Source: Bacteroidota bacterium (lineage in GTDB: Bacteria > Bacteroidota > JABWAT01). Taken from it: DNA of 64,000 bases. Both the position numbers and the translations under genes were made by a program. Below, piece by piece: positions 19,301 through 27,613 of the stretch. The notes under the pieces are model-generated. The model searched no databases, was not told the DNA's origin, and saw only the letters and a program-made list of their open reading frames with translations. Position 1 is the stretch's first letter, and each line of letters opens with the position of its first letter. The stretch lies in assembly GCA_017303995.1 (NCBI GenBank), contig JAFLBE010000005.1:1-64000 (forward strand), written 5' to 3'.

Positions 19301-19400
19301 AATTAATATGAAACGAAGAATAGAAGAAATCAACGGCACCCTGATTATCCACAGTGAATCAGGCAAGGGAACAAAAATTCAAATTGAAATTCCGGTTTAA
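16320..19400 (+). CDS. Propeller-type sensor histidine kinase
   Basis: Membrane sensor kinase of about 1026 residues. After a signal peptide (KLFINLIFMFHGIGFFFSS) come many Reg_prop blades (DETGFLWFGTADGLARFDGY, KSQNLWIGTDGNGVFKLD, NGFLWISTEKGLCRFD) forming one or two periplasmic propellers, then a Y_Y_Y domain (LDPGNYRLLIRGSNPDGIWS), one membrane helix, a HisKA_3 dimerisation domain with phospho-His in SRDMHDDVGAGLTKI, and an HATPase with NGIGI and the GNGLINMKRR G2 box. The architecture resembles Bacteroidota hybrid two-component systems, but the regulator is a separate gene 62 bp downstream. The start could instead be the ATG at 16296, which has GGGGGA directly before it. Confidence 0.93.
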   Translation: MKTIKLFINLIFMFHGIGFFFSSISYSQDFENFSVDQGLPQSTVFSIIQDETGFLWFGTADGLARFDGYSFFVFRNDPADSTSLPANPITGLYPGKNGDFYSSSFSTFFSYQSSTQTFSRIRLPGNPILGVTSNKAFYFTNELLNEYDLKSGSVKTLLPFEGSADRIYGFHSFSSSISACISFKTLSVFVDGKQSHSLQFPIPFKEAEWIESFGDSETLYLAGKGSDNSLLVYSYSVKTQKLESLGDPSFKFPPNETITFTGLGITRDQKIWISIHNFGLVKLDAKLKKVLQVFKKGEYALPTSLLTSLLIDKSQNLWIGTDGNGVFKLDLKPAKFKLFRSGLDNMTKAIYSTGDGKVWVGSYSADGGLKLFDLKTGKLLKNWKHQPANPTSLPDNRLVTISPGKNGFLWISTEKGLCRFDPVSETVRRFTSNRITPGSIDYHVWIGEDAKGIGWILTPSGLAKLDQTTGTFHYIDSLLTDQAKRLDVWQLNGQLLTDTSLVCISPEGLVFYNTQTGLKRIIRTLPGLTVSLKDLWLKTILKESENRYWIGTENGLICWDVQTNKAWLLTEKNGLPNHFIYRMEIENKNRLWVSSNKGLFSFQIKLADSFDSDPVFLDADHYSTRQGIQSNEFNSGASFKDRNGFLYFAGIGGLNYFHPDSLNQNQFRPQVVLTDIRINNLPFAMDSSATTKKNLILSHDQNTISANFAALDFSHPDLNRFQTKLEGFDSDFGPVTTNRSIRYTNLDPGNYRLLIRGSNPDGIWSDSHRTLSIVILPPFWKTTWFLVAAFLGVVAVVIQTSRMITSRKVKKAVADYERKLEFEKEKERERARISRDMHDDVGAGLTKIALTLQGYQHRKHLSGEDDPDIQKAASTASGLIDNLSNIVWALNPYHDPAENLAGYFRTYASDWFENTNITCHFIFQDPLPDIKLHAEIRRTLFLVYKESLHNILKYSGCDRVEIELGISEGKIFLSVSDNGIGIQPEQKNKTGNGLINMKRRIEEINGTLIIHSESGKGTKIQIEIPV

Positions 19401-19462
19401 AATACGCCAAATGGAGCATTGTATTCCTTCCCGTTCAGGAGTACTTTTAACCGGTGAAGCAT

Positions 19463-20101
19463 ATGAAAAATAAAACGGTTATTCTTGTGGAAGATGATCC
19501 TGATCTTCAGGAGTCAATTGGTCAGATTATCAGACATTTACCGGGTCTGGATCTGATAAAAATTATTGGTGACGGTTTGGAAGCGGTAAAAATCATACCG
19601 GATTTACATCCCGACCTCATTTTTATGGATATTAATCTGCCTGGTTGTTCAGGTATCGAGTGTTGCAGTACGCTTTTGGCAGAAAATCCTGAAATTCTTA
19701 TTCTGATGCTGACCTCTTTTGAGGATGATGACTCTGTTTTTAACTCCCTGAAAGCCGGTGCTACCGGATATTTGATCAAAAAAGACCTTACCCTGAAATT
19801 ACAGGAAGCAGTTGAAGATTTACTTTCGGGCGGATCGCCAATGTCGCCATCGATTGCAAGGCGGGTTGTCAACTCGTTCAGAAAACCTGAGGCTGTGTCA
19901 AACCAACAATTAGAAACGCTGACTATTCAGGAAGAAAAAGTACTTCATTTGCTTTCAAAAGGATATCAATACAGAGAAATAGCCAATGAGCTGTTTATCA
20001 GCATTTTCACCGTCAAAACTCACCTTCGAAATATTTACAGAAAACTTCAGGTTCGCTCTGGTACCGAAGCGATTCTGAAATTATTCAATAAACCCTCCTG
20101 A
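19463..20101 (+). CDS. NarL/LuxR-type response regulator
   Basis: Partner of the upstream kinase. The receiver domain (about 1-120) has the acidic pair EDD near residue 9, the phospho-acceptor Asp in LIFMDINLPG near 55, Thr in MLTSFED and Lys in YLIKKDL. A GerE/LuxR helix-turn-helix (about 148-210, KVLHLLSKGYQYREIANELF) binds DNA. I prefer the ATG at 19463 (212 residues), with GGTGA six bases before it, to the in-frame GTG at 19454. A HisKA_3 kinase with a NarL-type regulator is the standard pairing. Confidence 0.94.
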   Translation: MKNKTVILVEDDPDLQESIGQIIRHLPGLDLIKIIGDGLEAVKIIPDLHPDLIFMDINLPGCSGIECCSTLLAENPEILILMLTSFEDDDSVFNSLKAGATGYLIKKDLTLKLQEAVEDLLSGGSPMSPSIARRVVNSFRKPEAVSNQQLETLTIQEEKVLHLLSKGYQYREIANELFISIFTVKTHLRNIYRKLQVRSGTEAILKLFNKPS

Positions 20102-20180
20102 GCAAAATACTCCATTCGGCTGATTTCTTCATTTCTGAATTGTCCCGATTTTTCAGTCAGAAAAACCAAACGGAGAATCT

Positions 20181-21269
20181 ATGAAAAAGCTGGTCGTTTT
20201 ACTTTTATTTGTTTGTGCAGGTCTTCCCCTTTTTGCTCAGGATGATGACTGTGATCCAAGTTCTTCTATGGAAGATCTTTTCGCATCAAAACGAACTGAA
20301 TTTGGCCCGAACTGTATGCAGTGGGCAATTAATATTGCCATGAATGTTAACCACAACCGTAGTTTTGCCCTGGCTGATGGAAGTTATGTTCCTGTTTTCT
20401 TTGCTCAGCGAAAAGAAAGTCCGTTGCCCGGCGGAGAATGGTCAACCACCTTCCGTGAAACAAATAATTGGATTGGTCAATCCTCAAAGGGGTATGAGGT
20501 TTTCTCCAGACCGGGATCCATTATTAATCTTGGACCCATGATCAGTATGGAATTTTATACCCTGAGTCTGGATACGGGGATTATCAAAGTAGACATCAAT
20601 AAAATACTGAAAATAGTCAGAGATGAGTATGATGACTTCGAAGATGAATTGGATGTGACAGTTACTCCTCATTATGAGGAAGGGCAACTTTATTGTAAAG
20701 TAACCGGAAATATCATGCTTCTTGAAGGATTAAAACCGACGAAAGCCGGCGATATTATTTCCTATTTTTATATGTGGGTTGCAAATTTCGTTAACTATAC
20801 AATCAAGTACGACGAAAATGAAGCTGCAAAAAAAATCGGCGATATGAAGTTTGATTTTTGGAATAAAACCCAGCTTGGAGCAGCTCTAAAAGTTGGGGAT
20901 ATGGTTTCAAAAGGCAATGAAGTCAAAGATGGACGATTTGTCTGGAGTCAGAGTGACGGTGATAAAGTTATCCAGGTTGATAATTATGGAACGGAATGTT
21001 TCGTATACATTCAGGTGAAAAATTCGACCAAAGAAATTAACACAAAAGTTGTTGAAAATTTAAACGCCTGGGTTTCGAAGAAAAAACCAAAATTGGCAGA
21101 ATCGGCTGAAATCAAACTTTATGGCGATACTCCCTGGGTTTTACTGAAATTTAAAATTGCAGGAAAAACGGGTTCTGACTTATACGAAGACATCAGAGAA
21201 GATGTGATCAATGATTGGGGCGATGATTTTATTGAAGAAGCAGAAGATGTTGTTGATGATTTAAAATAG
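20181..21269 (+). CDS. Secreted protein of unknown function
   Basis: 362 residues with a clear signal peptide (MKKLVVLLLFVCAGLPLFAQ) and a strongly acidic mature part. After DDDCDPSS there are two cysteines about 20 residues apart, then mixed alpha/beta sequence rich in Asp/Glu/Lys (KNSTKEINTKVVENLNAWV, acidic C-terminus EEAEDVVDDLK). I recognise no domain. It starts 80 bp after the response regulator, on the same strand, with CGGAG before the ATG. It may be a target or accessory of that two-component pair, but that is inference from position alone. Confidence 0.8.
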   Translation: MKKLVVLLLFVCAGLPLFAQDDDCDPSSSMEDLFASKRTEFGPNCMQWAINIAMNVNHNRSFALADGSYVPVFFAQRKESPLPGGEWSTTFRETNNWIGQSSKGYEVFSRPGSIINLGPMISMEFYTLSLDTGIIKVDINKILKIVRDEYDDFEDELDVTVTPHYEEGQLYCKVTGNIMLLEGLKPTKAGDIISYFYMWVANFVNYTIKYDENEAAKKIGDMKFDFWNKTQLGAALKVGDMVSKGNEVKDGRFVWSQSDGDKVIQVDNYGTECFVYIQVKNSTKEINTKVVENLNAWVSKKKPKLAESAEIKLYGDTPWVLLKFKIAGKTGSDLYEDIREDVINDWGDDFIEEAEDVVDDLK

Positions 21270-21658
21270 GGGCATTCTGATTGGAAAATTCTTAACTCAA
21301 AATACGTGGGGGCTTTCTAAAAAGACAAAATACTGGATCCTGAGTCAAGCTCAGGATGACACAACCTTCGTTATTGATGGTTTTGAGGGGCTGTCATCCC
21401 GGACGTGATCCGGGATCCATACCATTAATTCGGGATTCCTCCCGCTTGCGGGACGGGAATGACAATACTACTGTTATTAATGTCTTGAGAGTTGTCATCC
21501 CCGCGTAGGCGGGCTAACGAAGTTCTGCGGAGCTCATCCAGCATTTTCTCCCAACAAAATCTTCCAGATTATCAGATTCAAATATTGACTATTAAAAAAA
21601 GGAAGTTAACCTTTAGTCTGACTTAGGTTTAAAAGAAAATCACTAATCCGGGTGCAGA
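21270..21658. repeat. Intergenic cluster of TGTCAT-ended mini-elements
   Basis: Three hairpin elements lie in a row with no gene: 21338-21361 (TCCTGAGTCAAGCTCAGGAT then GACA), 21392-21464 (TGTCATCCCGGACGTGATCC ... GGGAATGACA) and 21493-21545 (TGTCATCCCCGCGTAGGCGG followed by a GTTCTGCGGAGCTCATCCA part). The second has terminal inverted repeats TGTCATCCC/GGGAATGACA. Related elements are at 24210, 31444 and 32849. I see no gene between 21546 and 21658. Confidence 0.8.
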
Positions 21659-24097
21659 ATGAACCGATTCCTCTTTAATTTTGCAAACCCTTCTTTTTTA
21701 TTTTTCCTTTTCTTCCTCAACCTTTTCTCCATTCTCCCCGCCTTCGCCCAGGAATCCCTTTCCGGATTTTCATCTCTCAAAAAATCCGGTCGAAGCCTTA
21801 TTTTCTCAACTGAAACCGGACAAAAACTACGGATAACGCCGTACGGAGATTTTATCGTCCGTGTTCAGGCGATCAGAAAAGATGAAGACTTTTTCCCGGA
21901 TGATTACACCGAAATGGTGGAATCGCACAACTGGCCGGGACAAATTTCCGCGGATGAAAAGTCCGATCGCTTTATTCTGAAAACAAATCCTGAAGATGGA
22001 CTTTCCCTTCAGGTAACCAAAAACCTGCTCAGACTTTCCTTTTTCCAGAACAATCTTTCTGTTCCTTTTCTGCAGGATAAAAACGGAATTCAGTGGCAGC
22101 AGGATACACTTTCTGTTTCTTTTCAGCCGGATTCATCAGAACATTTTGCGGGTTTGGGTCACACTTATTTTGCCAGAACCGAGAAACTGGATCTGAAAGG
22201 TGAAAAAACCAGCCGGAATTATGGCACCGAACATCATCAGCAGGCACCTCTGATCGTTCCCTTCTTTCTATCCGGAAAAGGGTACGGCATCTTTTTGAAC
22301 AGCACGTTCCCCAACTCTTTTTCTTTCGGTAAAGAGGGGAAGTATGAAATTTCGGTTTCTGGTGGACGGATGGATTATTTCGTCATTGCCGGACCTGATC
22401 TCACCGACGTACTTGATCGGTACACCCAACTTACAGGCCGGCCACGGTTTCCGCCAAAAGCTGCTTTCGGACTTTCACTTTCTGACAAAGGAAACGATCA
22501 CACCTCAATGGATCCTTCAGATGAAAACTGGTGGAAACGAAAAATCAACGAACACCGGGCAGCCGGATTCCCCATTGATCACATCGTAAACGACAACCGG
22601 TGGCGGGCTGGCGGCGGACAAAGATGTCTTTCCCGTTTCGACTGGGAGTTAACCCGTTATCCAGATCCGACCGAATATCAAAGTTGGGTTCAGAAAAATC
22701 ATCTTTTTGTAACCCTTGATTTTAACCGGTGTATCGCCAGCCACAGCGAAGGCTGGAAGCCGGATAATCTCATTCCCGCCTCCGGAAAAATTGATTTCAG
22801 TGACAGTGCGCCGGATTTCACGAAAAAAGAAGTGCGTGACTGGTTCTGGAATCTCTTCTGGACAAAATCACTGAATCCGGATTTGAACTATCCGGGAGAT
22901 GCTTTGTGGATTGATGAGTTCGATGAAATGGGCGCTGCACCCGATTCCATGATTCTGGGCAACGGAAAAACCTGGAAGGAAATGAAAAATTACTGGTTTT
23001 TCCTGATCGCCAAATCTTTAGTTGCCGACGGCTGGGATAAAAGCTTTAAGGAAACCAAACGTCCGTTCGTGTGGGTGAGAGGTATGACTGCCGGCGCCCA
23101 ACGATATGCAACACTGTGGAGCGGAGACATCAAACCCACAACTGACGACATGAAAACTCAGGTGCGAAGTATGCAGTCGGCCGGACTTTCGGGCTTTCCG
23201 TTTTGGGGACATGATGCCGGCGGATTTTACAACTGGGAAACGAAAAATGGTCCGGATGACAATCTTTACCGGAACTGGTCGATGGCGTTCGGCAGTTTTT
23301 CCCCAACCTGGAAACCTCACGGTGTGGGTGAGTCCCGCTGGCCGCTTGACCGTTCTACTGAAGTTCAAAAAGATGCAAAAACCTACAGCCGGTTGCGTTA
23401 TGAACTGATGCCCTACTTTTATACGTATGCCCACCAGGCTTTTGAAACCGGAATTCCGATCGCCAGAGCCATGATTCTTGAATTTTCACAAGAATCTGAA
23501 GCATGGAAACGGGATCTTCAATATATGTGGGGAAACGAATTGCTTGTTGCACCCAACTGTTCAGACAGTGACCGGGTTTCAGTCTGGCTTCCGGGCGGAT
23601 CGTGGTTTGATTTCTGGAGTGATTCTCTTTTTTCCGGAAATCAGGTGCTTTCCTATCCGTCACCCACTGGTAAACTTCCCCTCTTTGTGAAAGACGGAGC
23701 CATCATTCCGATGACAAACTTTGCCCTCAGCACCGGAGCTCTTCCAGCAGATAGTTTAACAATTCACATCTACACCGGGAGAAACGGATTGTTCACTTTG
23801 TACGAAGACGACGGACTTTCCGAAGGTTACCGACATAAAGAAAAGCGCACCACTGAAATCACTTTCAATCAGGATCATATGTCGGTTACCGTTTCTCCCG
23901 CAAACGGAACCTATAAAAATGCACCAGCCCAAAAAGCCTGGACGTTTGTTTTTCACGGTTTTAAAAAACCGGTTTCTTTTTCAGTGAATGGAAAAAAGGT
24001 AAAAACAAACTGGGATCCGGTCAAAAAAACACTTTCACTTTCGGCGGGTAGTTTTTCTGTTCTGGAATCAATTGAAGTGGTAATGGATCAGGAATGA
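21659..24097 (+). CDS. Secreted glycoside hydrolase family 31 enzyme (alpha-glucosidase-like)
   Basis: 812 residues with a signal peptide (about 1-30, ending FAQ). GH31 retaining enzymes use two aspartates: the nucleophile is probably the first Asp of ALWIDEFDEMG near residue 418, and the acid/base the Asp of LWSGDIKPTTDD near 490. LSGFPFWGHDAGG is the strong family signature after it. An N-terminal beta-sandwich (DUF4968-type) and C-terminal sheet domains (LYEDDGLSEGY, typical of GH31) flank the barrel. The substrate is an alpha-glycoside but cannot be fixed from sequence. It is followed by a second, diverged GH31 gene. Confidence 0.93.
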   Translation: MNRFLFNFANPSFLFFLFFLNLFSILPAFAQESLSGFSSLKKSGRSLIFSTETGQKLRITPYGDFIVRVQAIRKDEDFFPDDYTEMVESHNWPGQISADEKSDRFILKTNPEDGLSLQVTKNLLRLSFFQNNLSVPFLQDKNGIQWQQDTLSVSFQPDSSEHFAGLGHTYFARTEKLDLKGEKTSRNYGTEHHQQAPLIVPFFLSGKGYGIFLNSTFPNSFSFGKEGKYEISVSGGRMDYFVIAGPDLTDVLDRYTQLTGRPRFPPKAAFGLSLSDKGNDHTSMDPSDENWWKRKINEHRAAGFPIDHIVNDNRWRAGGGQRCLSRFDWELTRYPDPTEYQSWVQKNHLFVTLDFNRCIASHSEGWKPDNLIPASGKIDFSDSAPDFTKKEVRDWFWNLFWTKSLNPDLNYPGDALWIDEFDEMGAAPDSMILGNGKTWKEMKNYWFFLIAKSLVADGWDKSFKETKRPFVWVRGMTAGAQRYATLWSGDIKPTTDDMKTQVRSMQSAGLSGFPFWGHDAGGFYNWETKNGPDDNLYRNWSMAFGSFSPTWKPHGVGESRWPLDRSTEVQKDAKTYSRLRYELMPYFYTYAHQAFETGIPIARAMILEFSQESEAWKRDLQYMWGNELLVAPNCSDSDRVSVWLPGGSWFDFWSDSLFSGNQVLSYPSPTGKLPLFVKDGAIIPMTNFALSTGALPADSLTIHIYTGRNGLFTLYEDDGLSEGYRHKEKRTTEITFNQDHMSVTVSPANGTYKNAPAQKAWTFVFHGFKKPVSFSVNGKKVKTNWDPVKKTLSLSAGSFSVLESIEVVMDQE

Positions 24098-24209
24098 GTG
24101 AACTACCTGGATTAGGTTCTCCCCTTTCAAAAAGGGGAAATGCCGAAGGCAGAAGGGTTTGGTTTTTAAAATCTGCCAGCGGCGAAAAACGCGGATCAGG
24201 TTCCTTTGC

Positions 24210-24245
24210 TGTCATTCCTGTCCTGCAAGCGGGACGGGAATGACA
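24210..24245. repeat. Short TGTCATTCC hairpin element
   Basis: TGTCATTCC and GGAATGACA enclose a second hairpin (GTCC...GGAC). The whole element is an almost perfect stem-loop between the two GH31 genes and is a minimal member of the family at 21392 and 32849. Confidence 0.8.
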
Positions 24246-24307
24246 GCCCCATAAGCCCCTTCAAAAAAGTAGAATTAACTCTCAACGTAAAGGGAATTAA
24301 AACCAAA

Positions 24308-26764
24308 ATGAAAACCAGACTTATCCTTCTTTTCCTGCTGATTGGTACCCCAGCCTTTGCCCAAAATTTCAGATCGTTCTCACAGGATGGCAACTCCGTT
24401 CTCGTCCGTTCTGAAACCTCTTCTTTTCAGTTTACCTTTTATAAAAGTGATATTCTCCGGATGGATTTTCTGCCGTCCACATCCACCCTCATTGATTCTT
24501 CATATGTAGTCATTCAGCAACCGGATAAATCCATCCCGGTCAAAACTGAGTATTCCGATTCCCTGATCCGTTTTTCATCCTCCGGACTCACGGTTTCCTG
24601 TTCTCTGTTTCCTGTTCGTTTCACTTTTTCTGATTCCACGGGAAAAATTCTGCTGGCTGAACCTTCTTTCGGTGGATTTTCAACCGAAAAAGAAGCACGG
24701 AAGGCCACCTTTTCCTTAAAACCGGATGATCATTTTTACGGTACAGGCGAACGGGGAACCAGTCTCGACAAGCGCGGACAAAAATTCGAGAGTTACAACA
24801 CTCAGATCGGCGGTTATTCAACTCCGCTCCCAACCATGAATCTGAATGTTCCGTTTTTCACCACAACGAATGGCTATTCAGTTTACATTGACAACACCTA
24901 CAAAGGTATTTTTGATTTTGGTCATTCCGATAAAACCACGTTTTCTTATACCGCAACCGGTGGTGAACTTTCCTTTTATTTGTTTGCCGGCAAAACCGTT
25001 CAGAAACAACTTGAAAACTATACCTGGCTCACCGGCCGTCAACCCCTTCCGCCCCGTTGGGCCTTTGGGTACATCCAGTCGAAAAACCGGTACACGACCG
25101 AAGAAGAAACGAGAGGCATTGTTAACACCATCCGTGAGAAAAACTTCCCCTGTGATGCCATCGTTCTCGATCTTGCCTGGTTTAAACACATGGGCGACAT
25201 TTCGTGGGATGAAGAAGCCTGGCCGAACCATGAACAAATGATTCAGGATTTTAAGCTGACCGGAATCAAAACCATTCTGATTACTGAGACGTATCTGATT
25301 GAACCATCCCACAATTTTAAGTTTGCCCTTGAAAACGGATTTTTCACAAAAAAATCTGACGGGACGCCATATTTGATGCCAAAATGGTGGTCATGCAATT
25401 ATGGATGCAATGCTGCTTTACTTGATATGACCAATCCGGAAGCCAGAAAATGGTGGTGGAGTTTACATCCCGGCTCATTCGGAACGTCTGTTCCCGGCAT
25501 CTGGACGGATTTGGGTGAGCCTGAACGCCATCCGGAGGATATGATTCATTTTCTCGGAAGCACGAACAAAATCCACAACATTTATAATCTGCTTTGGGCA
25601 CAAACAATTTTCGACGGATTTAACCAGCTTCAGCCCGGAAAAAGAGTGATGAATTTAACCCGTTCCGGTTTTGCAGGCATTCAGCGGTATGGCGTCCTTC
25701 CCTGGTCCGGTGATGTGGCGAGGGATTTTGGCGGACTTGCTGTTCAGCCTCCGATGCTGTTGAATATGGGGATGTCAGGTTTAGCGTACCACAACTCGGA
25801 TATCGGCGGATATGCCAGAAATCCGACCACACCGGAATTGTACATCAGGTGGATGCAATACGGGGTTTTCTCACCGATTGCCCGTGCACACGGTGCCGGC
25901 ACCAATGCGAACGGTTCACCCACAGAACCCTGGATGTTTGGTAAAGAAGCAGAACGGATTTCACGTGACTATCTGAGACTCAGGTACAGTTTACTTCCCT
26001 ATATCTACACACTGGCTCATGAGAATTACAAATCCGGACTCCCAATCGCACGGCCTTTATTTTTCATGGATCCTTCAGATAAAAACCTGCTGAATGAAAG
26101 TGATTCGTATCTCTGGGGTGACAATTTCCTGATTTCCCCGGTTGTAGCTGCCGGAATCAGGGAAAAGGAAGTTGTGCTGCCAAAAGGAAACTGGATCAAT
26201 TTCTGGACGGACGAAGTTGTGACTGGTGGGGGAAAAATATCTGTTTCTGCTCCGTTGGATAAAATGCCCATCTTCGTCAGATCAGGAAGTGTTATTCCCA
26301 TGGCTCCGGTCATGATTTCTACAGATGAACGACCGTTGGACACTCTGATTGTCAGGGTTTATCCTGAAATTGGGTCAACCGGTTCTTTCACTCTGTATGA
26401 AGATGATGGTGAGTCATTGGATTATCAGAAAGGGGCATTTTCTGAAACTACTTTTACCCAATCCGGTTTGGTGGTTGAAGGAAAACAGGAACTCACTCTC
26501 ACCGCAGAAAAACCAAAAGGCTCGTTCAAAGGTCAGGTTCAAAACCGGATTTACCTTTTTGAAGTCCGCCTGATGAAAGAAAAACCGGAATCGGTTTTGG
26601 CGGATGGGGAAAAAATCAAAGGCTTTTCGTCATTGGATCATCTCAGGAAAGAGAATTCCGGATTTTTTTACGATCAGAAATCAGGAATTTTATTTGTTCA
26701 GGCAAGTGGTTCTTTGAAAAAGTCTGTTGAAATTATAGTCGAGAAGAAGGCAATCACCCGGTGA
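24308..26764 (+). CDS. Secreted glycoside hydrolase family 31 enzyme (second copy, WTDxGE type)
   Basis: About 818 residues. I start it at the ATG giving MKTRLILLFLLIGTPAFAQ, a signal peptide; upstream in-frame codons run through a repeat hairpin and are not coding. The nucleophile Asp is in GIWTDLGEPE near residue 400, and the acid/base Asp in LPWSGDVARD near 468, followed by MSGLAYHNSDIGGY. The N-terminal domain carries YGTGERGTSLDKRG and the C-terminal one SFTLYEDDGESLDY. The WTDxGE form is common among GH31 alpha-glucosidases and alpha-xylosidases. It and the preceding gene differ greatly, so they are old paralogs rather than a recent duplication. Confidence 0.94.
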   Translation: MKTRLILLFLLIGTPAFAQNFRSFSQDGNSVLVRSETSSFQFTFYKSDILRMDFLPSTSTLIDSSYVVIQQPDKSIPVKTEYSDSLIRFSSSGLTVSCSLFPVRFTFSDSTGKILLAEPSFGGFSTEKEARKATFSLKPDDHFYGTGERGTSLDKRGQKFESYNTQIGGYSTPLPTMNLNVPFFTTTNGYSVYIDNTYKGIFDFGHSDKTTFSYTATGGELSFYLFAGKTVQKQLENYTWLTGRQPLPPRWAFGYIQSKNRYTTEEETRGIVNTIREKNFPCDAIVLDLAWFKHMGDISWDEEAWPNHEQMIQDFKLTGIKTILITETYLIEPSHNFKFALENGFFTKKSDGTPYLMPKWWSCNYGCNAALLDMTNPEARKWWWSLHPGSFGTSVPGIWTDLGEPERHPEDMIHFLGSTNKIHNIYNLLWAQTIFDGFNQLQPGKRVMNLTRSGFAGIQRYGVLPWSGDVARDFGGLAVQPPMLLNMGMSGLAYHNSDIGGYARNPTTPELYIRWMQYGVFSPIARAHGAGTNANGSPTEPWMFGKEAERISRDYLRLRYSLLPYIYTLAHENYKSGLPIARPLFFMDPSDKNLLNESDSYLWGDNFLISPVVAAGIREKEVVLPKGNWINFWTDEVVTGGGKISVSAPLDKMPIFVRSGSVIPMAPVMISTDERPLDTLIVRVYPEIGSTGSFTLYEDDGESLDYQKGAFSETTFTQSGLVVEGKQELTLTAEKPKGSFKGQVQNRIYLFEVRLMKEKPESVLADGEKIKGFSSLDHLRKENSGFFYDQKSGILFVQASGSLKKSVEIIVEKKAITR

Positions 26765-26767
26765 TTG

Positions 26768-27128
26768 AATGGTTTTTGAATGGTTAATGGAAATATACTT
26801 GGTTTTTGCAACCCCAGAGGGGTGACCTTTGGGTAGAAAACAAACACACCCACACGACCACCGCCCGGCCACAAATGCCTTTGAAACTGGAAAACTCATT
26901 CCGGGCAGAAAAAGACAATTTTCCCGCTGATCGCGCTGATTTACACGGAAAATGCGTTTTTTATCTGGGATAATCAGGATATACAGGATGAGAAAATAAT
27001 TATTAATGTTTAATGATCAATGGTTAATGAATTTCGGGATTTTTCCTAACCCCAGCGCCCAAGACCTTTGGTCGCGGGTTAAAAGGGTGATATCTTGGTA
27101 GAAAAACATCCCAGAACTTACCCACCAA
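26768..27128. repeat. Gene-free composite repeat region
   Basis: It repeats the module order seen at 13875-14160: GAATGG/TAATGG units (26768-26792), ACCCCAGAGGGGTGACC with GGTAGAAAACAAAC (26811-26880), CCCGCTGATCGCGCTGATTT (26923-26942), a period-7 TAATGTT/TAATGAT/CAATGGT/TAATGAA tract (27004-27031), and a second CCCCAGCG copy (27048-27128) interrupted by an extra hairpin with GACCTTTGGTC. No gene is credible here. Confidence 0.75.
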
Positions 27129-27149
27129 TTCTTTTCTTATTTCCCACCC

Positions 27150-27167
27150 TGTAATCAATCGATTACA
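27150..27167. promoter_or_regulatory. Inverted repeat TGTAATC-N4-GATTACA
   Basis: Perfect 7-bp arms separated by four bases, about 160 bp before the receiver-like gene, followed by another TGTAAC at 27174. It could be an operator for a dimeric regulator such as the LuxR-type protein encoded nearby, but no second copy was seen in the window. Confidence 0.35.
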
Positions 27168-27328
27168 CCTACCTGTAACCCCCTGCTTACAAGTTATCCC
27201 CCGAAAGGGTTAGTTTCCTTCCAAATTCAGCCCATTTCCCAAATAAATCACAAATTCAGCCTTTTTCTTTCCGGTTAACATTTCCGGCACAGTCTTTTCA
27301 ATAGTTTGGATCAGACAACGGAAGGTAA

Positions 27329-27610
27329 ATGGATCAAAAGCGGATTTTAATTGTTGCCCCTGACCTGGAAGTGCTCAAAGCCATCAGGTTCAGATTTTCT
27401 GACAACCGAGTCAGTTTGTTCACTGCAGACGATCTGGCTACAGCAGAAAAAATTATCATCTCGCTCGATCCGAAGATTGAAAAAGTATTTCTTCACCGTG
27501 ATCTGTCCCCATCAGATCATAAAGAAATAAAGGATTTATGCCACAATCTTGGAATTCCTTCGGTTGACTTTGACGATACTGTTTCAGGTGAATTGATTTT
27601 ACGAGGATAA
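27329..27610 (+). CDS. Small receiver-like protein
   Basis: 93 residues beginning RILIVAPDLEVLKAIRFRF, like strand 1 and helix 1 of a response-regulator receiver domain. KVFLHRDLSP resembles the strand-3 region, but the position where the phospho-Asp is expected (four before the Pro) is Arg, and the second acidic residue of the usual DD pair is Leu or Glu. It therefore looks like a degenerate or truncated receiver. GGAAGG precedes its ATG. It lies 3 bp before a LuxR-type helix-turn-helix gene, so the two together resemble a response regulator split in two. Confidence 0.7.
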   Translation: MDQKRILIVAPDLEVLKAIRFRFSDNRVSLFTADDLATAEKIIISLDPKIEKVFLHRDLSPSDHKEIKDLCHNLGIPSVDFDDTVSGELILRG

Positions 27611-27613
27611 CTT

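Noticed and set aside
24206-24307. N-terminal extension of the second GH31 gene
   Set aside because: It reads through a TGTCATTCC hairpin repeat and precedes a perfect signal peptide that starts at 24308.
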